DNA of 64,000 nucleotides. Source: Siderastrea radians. Its lineage: Eukaryota; Cnidaria; Anthozoa; Scleractinia; Rhizangiidae. How positions within the stretch are numbered: position 1 is the first letter of the stretch; each line of letters starts with the position of its first letter. A program made the translations under genes and the position numbers. The stretch lies in the NCBI GenBank assembly GCA_964017195.1, contig OZ024897.1, positions 39,804,336 through 39,868,335 on the forward strand, written 5' to 3'. The notes beneath the pieces are model-generated. The model worked only from the letters and a program-made list of their open reading frames with translations, was not told the DNA's origin and searched no databases. Of this stretch, positions 58,401 to 64,000 are shown in pieces.

Positions 58401-59751
58401 GACGCTCTCACTGTGTTTGTCCCAATTGTCTTAGTGGTCTCAACAGTGGAACTGGAAATGTACAACAAAGGTCACACACCTGTCACTACCCTGGCTGTGG
58501 CAAGGTAAAGTTTAGAAAAAGATGGTCAAGAAGTCTATGAGTTCATGTGAAGTCCAACTTCAAGTTGGGATCAAATTAATTTCCAGCATGCTTTCATATT
58601 GTTTTAAGGATGGTTCCTCCTTTTGTTCCTGTGGGTTTGGTCCAAGATATTCAAGTTTCTTAAGGAAATTGCCTAGCAAATGTATTTTTGCACAGGTTAA
58701 GACTACATGTATGTGGAAAAAGCAGGTCTTAGCAAGGGCTATGAGAATCCAAAAGGAAAACCACACATTTTTCAGAGATGTTTAGCTTAAATTTGGAAAG
58801 AAATTGCCATACATTCTTTGTATTTTAAAGCTTTTTTAGAATTATGGTTGCTTAATTGAAAAGTGTGTGTTTACCCACATTTTTCTTTTTAGGTTCCAAC
58901 AGGTCTTGCTAAGATCTACTTTTTCCTCTTTGTAATAGCCTTTGCAAAAATACCTCTGTGTTAGGACACGTGGTCCTTAACAGCAATTTACTTTGGCCCG
59001 AGCATATAGCTGATGCAGTCGTTTTGTTGTGCAAAACTGCCTTTATTGTGGTCATTTCATTAATGTGGCCAGCTTCTCCGGGCTCATTAGTTGGCAGTTA
59101 TGGGGTCCCCAGCTCATAATGAACTACAGTATGAAAAAACAGAATTCATTAATTATTTAATGTTTTGAACCTTGTGCACTTTCCATGGTAAGATGGGACA
59201 ATGTTACAGCTTATTTGCCAGATGATAACTTCACATTTTTTTTATTTTTTTTATTTTTACAGGTTTATGGAAAAACCTCTCACTTAAAGGCTCATTTACG
59301 TTGGCATAAGGGAGAGAGACCATTTGTATGTAACTGGGTAAGTTTAGTAATTTGTTTTCTGTTTGACTTGTCTATCTCAGAGAGTTTTCTACCTAAGAGG
59401 ATTCCATTTTAGATAGGTGTCAGTTGAGAGTGAGTTGGTTGTATTTTTCGTAATTTTTTCTTTTTTTAGAATACTGGTCCTCGTCTATGTGGTAAGAGCT
59501 TTACTCGGTCGGATGAGCTGCAGCGTCATTTGAGAATACACACAAAAGAAAAGGCCTACTTATGCAATGTATGCAACAAGGCTTTCGGTCGCAGTGATCA
59601 TCTGAGCAAGCACCTCAAAACTCACAACAGTAATAGAAAGAAGCTTGTTCAGCAGAAGGACAGCGAGGAAGATTGCCAGGATGATGGTGCAAAATTACTT
59701 GATGTGGAGGATGATGACGACAATGTGTTTGAAGATGACAATGATAATTAA
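49493..59751 (+). CDS. Sp-family zinc-finger transcription factor (5 exons, about 790 aa)
   Basis: Proposed exons: 49493-49521 (MKFKRIKIN), 49732-51587, 58374-58504, 59263-59337, 59470-59751; phase is kept throughout. The first exon is the least certain: exon 2 has an in-frame stop upstream at 49691 and no ATG before 49856. Exon 2 encodes a long Ser/Asn/Gly-rich activation region; near its end [13 protein letters not shown] resembles a weak Sp box. Exon 3 carries the buttonhead box [10 protein letters not shown], which separates Sp from KLF proteins, and starts finger 1 (CHYPGCGK). Finger 1 is completed by [15 protein letters not shown]. Fingers 2 and 3 show RSDELQRH and RSDHLSKH, so the base-contact residues KHA/RER/RHK match Sp1 and predict GC/GT-box binding. 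Finger 2 reads C-NWNTGPRL-C, four residues longer than the family norm. The tail is acidic ([13 protein letters not shown]). Nuclear regulator; the exact Sp subtype is not determined. Confidence 0.85.
52101..54890. mobile_element. 2.79-kb foldback transposon with 9-bp target duplication (MULE-like)
   Basis: GGTTTGCTA at 52092-52100 and 54891-54899 flanks perfectly inverted ends: GAGTATAGCTAACTGTCGTG then GGTCGTGGG at left, its complement at right. Arms of about 725 (52101-52824) and 760 bases (54131-54890) are almost identical, so each arm holds the same open frame facing outward-to-inward. The terminal zone is a GTCGTGGG tandem array. Inside lie a second inverted pair (53175-53240 against 53989-54055) and a direct repeat (about 53125-53215, 53265-53360). 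Nine-bp duplications and long inverted ends suit Mutator-like foldback elements. No transposase is present. High arm identity implies recent insertion or arm conversion. In intron 2 of the Sp gene. Confidence 0.9.
52847..52997. mobile_element. Nested MITE with AGCCTG...CAGGCT ends
   Basis: TAGCCTGTGCCAGGCTCTCA then GATAGTTGGGACGGCACGAA is opposed by TATCTTGGAGCATGGAACAG then GCTA. A familiar coral repeat. It lies just inside the left arm of the foldback transposon. Confidence 0.7.
54900..56246. other. Intron 2 of the Sp gene, no distinct feature
   Basis: AT-rich and C-rich spacer without supported genes or clear inverted repeats. Confidence 0.35.
56255..57901. mobile_element. Element with GGGTTCAAAATA ends enclosing a Penelope fragment
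   Basis: Ends GGGTTCAAAATA and TATTTTGAACCC are inverted. CTGATCCA stands immediately outside both (56247-56254 and 57902-57909), so an 8-bp (or 6-bp) target duplication is likely, as for hAT transposons. Subterminal AGCCGGCTGTC (about 56320) and GCCGGCTGTCGCCGG (about 57864) are shared. The interior carries part of a Penelope-like reverse transcriptase on minus. Confidence 0.65.
56500..56974 (-). pseudogene. Penelope-like retroelement, reverse transcriptase C-terminal fragment
   Basis: Minus-strand frames give [20 protein letters not shown], with the YIDD catalytic box, followed by [20 protein letters not shown]. After a frameshift come [30 protein letters not shown] and, in another frame, the charged end. 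The YIDDIF..W block and the FLDT.. motif after it are hallmarks of Penelope-like reverse transcriptases. The upstream part of the enzyme and the GIY-YIG nuclease are absent, and there are at least two frameshifts and stops, so it is dead. The minus-strand frame 57024-57278 ([17 protein letters not shown]) just upstream may be N-terminal material of the same element. Confidence 0.85.
58608..58976. mobile_element. TTAA-flanked MITE (GGATGGT type), copy 1
   Basis: TTAA at 58604-58607 and 58977-58980. Ends GGATGGTTCC and ACACGTGGTCC. Long inner inverted repeat: GTGGAAAAAGCAGGTCTTAG against CTTGCTAAGATCTACTTTTT. The family resembles the abundant TTAAGGACGG coral repeat. It starts 104 bases after the donor of Sp exon 3. 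Confidence 0.75.
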
Positions 59752-60470
59752 TTGGGATTTTTAAGATATAATTTAAGGTTCAGTCTAAATGAGACCCACT
59801 GACAAGCAAGCTTAGTAGGGGAACAGCCAAGTTAAAGGGCAATTTCTGTAACATTGTGGCTCAGCTAAACCGTAGCATAATTCCTTTCAAATAAGTAAGC
59901 CTGTTCAAATGTTTGATATGTTAGACAAAGAAAAAATATGTTTTGAGAACCGTTTAATTGTAGGTGTAACAGCGGTTACACGTTTTTGTGCCATGTACAT
60001 ACAGCAGTGTCTCATAGTACAGTTGTTAATAGATTTGGTATTTATTGTTTCCCTTACTTAGTAACGGTATAAAATACTTATTTCTATTTATTGGCTGCCA
60101 TTTATACCAGTTTTGATTATAAAAGTTAGTTATTAACGAATTATTTAATTGTAATTTTTGTTTCTGTTATTTAATGCATTTTTGGATAATGTTGCTTATT
60201 TATTGACACTTTTCAATAATTTCATGACCTATTTAATTACCTGTGTATTTAATTTATTTAATATATTTTTGAATGATGTTGCATCTTATTTAATAACACT
60301 CCAATAACGATACATCATTAAAACAAGAATCTTAGTTTTGTTTAATATATTTGTAAGTTTAATTTGTTGTGCAATTGAGCATTCCATCTGTTTGAAGACA
60401 AAAGCACCATAAATTTCACAGTCCTGTCGCCCTGTAGAGGTGTCAATACTAACCATAGTTTGCACTGCTT
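59752..60470 (+). other. Sp gene 3' UTR and spacer
   Basis: AT-rich sequence with no open frame of note; repeated TTATTTAAT...TTTTTGGATAATGTTGC-type similarity occurs twice (about 60160-60210 and 60255-60300). A definite poly(A) signal was not chosen. Confidence 0.4.
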
Positions 60471-60477
60471 ATTTTAA

Positions 60478-60925
60478 GGACGATGCCCCCAAAACAGAGG
60501 TATTCTTGCAAAGGTTATGACAATGGGGAAAAAGTAGACTGCGAGTAGTCTCTAATTTTGGCGATGCCGATTGTGGGGCGGGCAAAATACACACGCGCGC
60601 GCGCGAAATTTCGAGGAGACGCGTCTCGTCGAAATTTCGCACGCGCGCGTGTGTATTTTGCCCGCCCCACAATCGGCATCGCCAAAATTAGAGACTACTC
60701 GCAGTCTAGGGAAAAAGCAGATCTTAGCAAGACCTATTGGAATCTAAACAGAAAAATGTGGGTAACCACACATTCTTCAGAGATAATTAAGCAACCATAA
60801 TTCTACAAAAGCTTTAAAACACAAGGAATGTATGATTATATCTGAAAAATGCCTGTTACCCCCAATTTTCTTTTTGGATTCTGGTAGCCCTTGCTAAGAT
60901 CTGCTTTTTCCACATGGTCATAAAC
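60478..60925. mobile_element. TTAA-type MITE (GGACGAT type), copy 2, interrupted by a palindrome
   Basis: TTAA at 60474-60477, then GGACGATGCCCCCAAAACAG then AGGTATTCTTGCAAAGGTTA, the inverted match of the right end of copy 1. The inner pair GGAAAAAGCAGATCTTAGCA and TTGCTAAGATCTGCTTTTTC is present. The right end is lost. The element is split by the 170-bp palindrome at 60537-60706. Confidence 0.7.
60537..60706. mobile_element. 170-bp near-perfect palindromic MITE
   Basis: Two 85-base arms are complementary with two mismatches and no loop. Ends GACTGCGAGTAGTCTCTAAT; interior GGCGATGCCGATTGTGGGGC, then alternating purine-pyrimidine CACACGCGCGCGCG, centre GAGACG/CGTCTC. TA flanks each end. A decayed relative lies at 2338-2463. 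It is inserted in another MITE. Confidence 0.95.
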
Positions 60926-61188
60926 TGCAGAAAATAGTCAATTATCAGTAATGGTAATTCAATAAATGAAAATGTGACCTCAGTCATGAAGCAATTGGGG
61001 TTAAATGTACAGTACCAGGGGTTAAAGGAAGGATACTCAGATATACACTGTAGGTGGGGCCATAGTTAAATTTGGATTGGGTATTCAATTATTCAGGTGT
61101 TAGGTTTGGAAACAAAAAAGACATTTATTACTGTAACAGACTTCAAAGTACAAATTCTAATTTTACTACATTGCATAATGAAAATATA

Positions 61189-61360
61189 CAGTAGAATCTA
61201 AATAATTCAAACACTACTTTTCTCAAACTAAAAGTTCCCCACTGCCTCCACAACCTTACTTCACAATTTCACCTTTTCTAATCCCCTGTTAACTTGAACT
61301 TTGTCGACTTGAAAAGTTTTTTAAATTACTTCAACGTTTCCAGTCATCAAGATTCTACTG
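61189..61360. mobile_element. 172-bp pogo/Tigger-like MITE
   Basis: TA duplication at 61187-61188 and 61361-61362. Ends CAGTAGAATCT and AGATTCTACTG; subterminal AATAATTCAAAC and TTAACTTGAACTTT are of the type found in pogo-derived elements. Confidence 0.8.
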
Positions 61361-61362
61361 TA

Positions 61363-62863
61363 ATGACAAAATATTTATACATAGTACATTGTATCACAAT
61401 GTTTCAAATAAATGCCTTGTCTCAATTAAACACCCAGGGCAATTCTTCTTTTTTGGGGGAGGTTTCCTGGGAATTAATTCCAGTGAATTGTTTAAACAAG
61501 AGGAGGCATTTGTTTTGAATAAATACAATAGTTGCTAATTGTGTTCAGGAAAAATTGCTAAATTACAATTTTAAGTTAAAAAAGTGACCCTAAGGTATAA
61601 AGCTTTTGACAACTACTGCTGTCTCATCTGTGAGGGCTTTCAGAAAGATGCCTATGTACACCAAAAGTTAGTCAAACATCACAGTAACATGAAAGCACTG
61701 AACAAGTAAATTTGAACCCCAATATTGCAGAAGCCATCGGCACCAGATCAAGTGTCAGTATTAACAGGATGGTGGTATTAAGCAGGACTCAACTACATCT
61801 GTGATACAACAGAATTCTCCTTCCTTAGAAACGAAATATGACACTTGAAAGACCACTTTCAACATGTTTTAATCTTGATCCTCCATATACAATTGACTCT
61901 TGGCCAGAAATAGAATAAAAGGAGATCCTGAAGGAACCCCATTAAAAAAGCTCAATACATTAATTTTCCAATTCTTGAAATGTATTTGAAATGACCACAG
62001 GAGACCAGTTGCTCCTCTGGCAGTGACCTTGTTGCAAAATGAACAGTTTACCCTTCACAACATTGACACTGTTTTTGCACCTATTGGCCTGAGGGGGGAA
62101 GCGGGAGTTGAGGGCACCCAGGAATTTTATCTATTTTTCCAAATTATTCAAATGTATTACAAACATGTCCTTCAATGGGGAACAAATCACTCAAAATGAG
62201 GGAACTTGACCTGATTTCACCATTTTTTCTCTATGGGGAGTAGTAAAGAAAAGCCAAATGCCCCACATCTGACAACTGACCCACATTCCGCTGCCCCCCC
62301 CCCCCCGCCCTCATTGAGCTAAACATTAACAGGTGCATTACATTATGTACTTAGGAGACAAGACACCTGTAATCAGTACGTTTGGGTGTGCCCCATTAGC
62401 ATTCATATGGTTTGAATATAAATTTAAAAAATTGAACAGAGTTATAGTTGAGTTGACACTGAGTTGTGATCTGAGCCAAGCAGACAGCTTAAGGTGGAAT
62501 GAAAGGTGTCAACTCATGAACGAGTCACTGCAACTTGCTTTATGTATATAACAATTAAGGGCACACACAATACATGTATATGTTCAATTTCTTTTCTATA
62601 CCATTACTCTATCCATTTGAGAGTAGATACTGCAAAACAAAGGTATGAAATTATTTTTTAAATTTATTAATTATTTAAATATATTTTTAAAGACAGATTT
62701 ATTTGTAGCATAAGTGTATAGTTGTTGCATTTGTCCATGCAAAGTACCTATTGCTATTGAAACAGCTACAGAATGGTAGATGTATGCTGCAAATAAGTCC
62801 ACTCTAAATCCGTGAAAAATGTTAAATAAACAATTAGTTGACACCATTCTTTGTAACAAGTGT
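61363..62863. other. Spacer, no gene supported
   Basis: Short frames only; a C-run at about 62296-62308 and, just after it, AACATTAACAGGTGCAT, faintly like the right end of the TTAA element at 2733-4315. Confidence 0.4.
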
Positions 62864-63057
62864 CTAAGATTTTCCCTTGTTCTTAACACATTTCCGACAG
62901 ATGCGTAGCATGTCCCCCGTTTGCTGCTGAAATAAAGGTTTGATATGAACTGGAGCAGCTCCTCGCATGATACACCTGTAGGATTTCACAACCGTTTCAT
63001 TGCATCCAGGACACTTGATAGGCACCTGATTTCTTCTCGTCATGCTATGGCCTTTTC
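62864..63057 (-). CDS. Last exon of a small zinc-ribbon-like protein (partial)
   Basis: A good acceptor (TTTTCTCCAG) opens 194 bases on minus that read GKGHSMTRRNQVPIKCPGCN then ETVVKSYRC...QTGDMLRICRKC and VKNKGKS before the stop. Two CxxC pairs (KCPGC and ICRKC), about 40 residues apart, with a basic context, suggest a zinc ribbon or treble clef, perhaps nucleic-acid binding. An internal ATG (MTRRNQ) could start a short protein of its own. I do not recognise a family. Upstream exons, if any, lie beyond 63.1 kb, where none could be seen. Confidence 0.5.
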
Positions 63058-64000
63058 CTGGAGAAAACAGAACACAGAAGTATAGAATTGACTTTTAGAA
63101 TTCCACATATATTTGTATTCTACCCCCATAACAAAACTGCTTAGAGGCTCCAGAAACGGTACTGTAAGTTTGCTAACAGTAGATGATGACCTCGCATCAG
63201 ATATCACTCAGAAATGGCACCATGATTTCCACACAGCTGCCACCTTGTATTTGTTTATAACTCCATATGGTACAAGGCCACCAAAAGTGGCTCAAAACTA
63301 AACAAAACCAATAAAAAGGTGCTAATAAGAATGACCTAAAGATGCAAAGGTTATGGCAAGGATGCTTTTTCCTGAAATTAGGAAAAATGCCTGTCAAAAT
63401 ATGGTTGTCATGGAACCATGAAGTTTTATCAAAACTGACATGTCAAATCAAATTGTTTTCAGTTTATGGCGGCCTAAGCAAACGATCGTTAAACAAGCGT
63501 TGATTTCGTAAAAAACGCCTGCTCTGCAGGCTACATTGCGCATCCTTTCTGCGCATGATTTTTTGCGTGATTAGTGCACACACATTCAGAACTTGGTAGG
63601 TTTTCTTTGAAATTGAGCTGTTCTGCGAAATAAATTTATGGACATCACTTTTTTCTCCTAGAGAACGGTGACCCACATTTTTTTAATGCATAAATTTAAA
63701 TGGCCTACAGTTGAGTACCATGTATGGTGATTTTAAGAAAAGTCAAAAATTCTGCTTTGAGATATTTCAATTTGAATGCAGAAAAGAACACTTCTTCAGG
63801 TACAACAGGGTATGTGCACATGCAACAAATTCTTTAATATTGAATTCATAATCTTAATTCCCGTTCAACTAAAAAAGTATTCAAATGCAAGATAAGTATC
63901 TAATTTTGTTGAACTGCTCCAATTATATTTCAATGCAAGCAATGATGTTTTAAAGAAATTACAGTTCTCACTTCCGATTTCTCATGAAAACCTTGTGGGT
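63058..64000. other. Right edge, no feature supported
   Basis: Contains a familiar coral-type repeat fragment (CGCCTGCTCTGCAGGCTACA near 63519). No coding block was found. Confidence 0.35.

Noticed and set aside
62296..62345. Possible further copy of the TTAA element of 2733-4315
   Set aside because: Only the C-run and a weak AACATTAACAGGTGCAT match were seen; no opposite end or TTAA pair was found.

Overview
The window is eukaryotic nuclear DNA, most likely from an anthozoan cnidarian and probably a stony coral. It is AT-rich, genes are split into many short exons with canonical GT/AG junctions, and introns and spacers are full of small inverted-repeat transposons. Several of these repeats (the tRNA-derived SINE, the 'AATAAACGCCGG' element, the 'AGCCTG...CAGGCT' element, the TTAA...GGACGG element) I recognise from coral genomes; that is recognition from memory, not a search. 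There are no bacterial operons, rRNA genes or CRISPR arrays. Layout: (a) 1-5 kb is intergenic and repeat-dense, including a transposon that carries a broken rhodopsin-like GPCR fragment. (b) 5.05-15.16 kb, plus strand: nine-exon gene for an unrecognised six-helix membrane protein with a Cys-rich loop. (c) 16.2-16.7 kb: tRNA-derived SINE and a hammerhead-ribozyme-like motif of the Penelope type. (d) 19.67-32.13 kb, minus strand: gene for a second unrecognised multi-pass membrane protein, at least 13 exons, N-terminus unresolved. (e) 33.57-37.65 kb, plus strand: RIDA (reactive imine deaminase) with two mutually substitutable first exons. (f) 41.14-45.49 kb, minus strand: two-exon gene for a 310-residue Glu-rich protein with an MGCSAS N-terminus fit for myristoylation and palmitoylation. 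(g) 49.49-59.75 kb, plus strand: Sp-family zinc-finger transcription factor whose 6.8-kb intron holds a 2.8-kb foldback transposon and a Penelope-bearing element. (h) 62.86-63.06 kb, minus strand: last exon of a small zinc-ribbon-like gene that runs out of view. The host genes do not form a pathway; they look like unrelated neighbours. The most distinctive content is mobile: at least fifteen non-autonomous inverted-repeat elements from many families, several with visible target-site duplications, some nested, and at least three that appear to have picked up other sequence (a GPCR fragment, a neighbouring 115-bp segment, a Penelope fragment). Exon joins were made by hand by matching reading phase across GT/AG sites; every intron in RIDA, the first membrane protein and the Sp gene keeps phase. 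The minus-strand membrane gene has one junction that does not.
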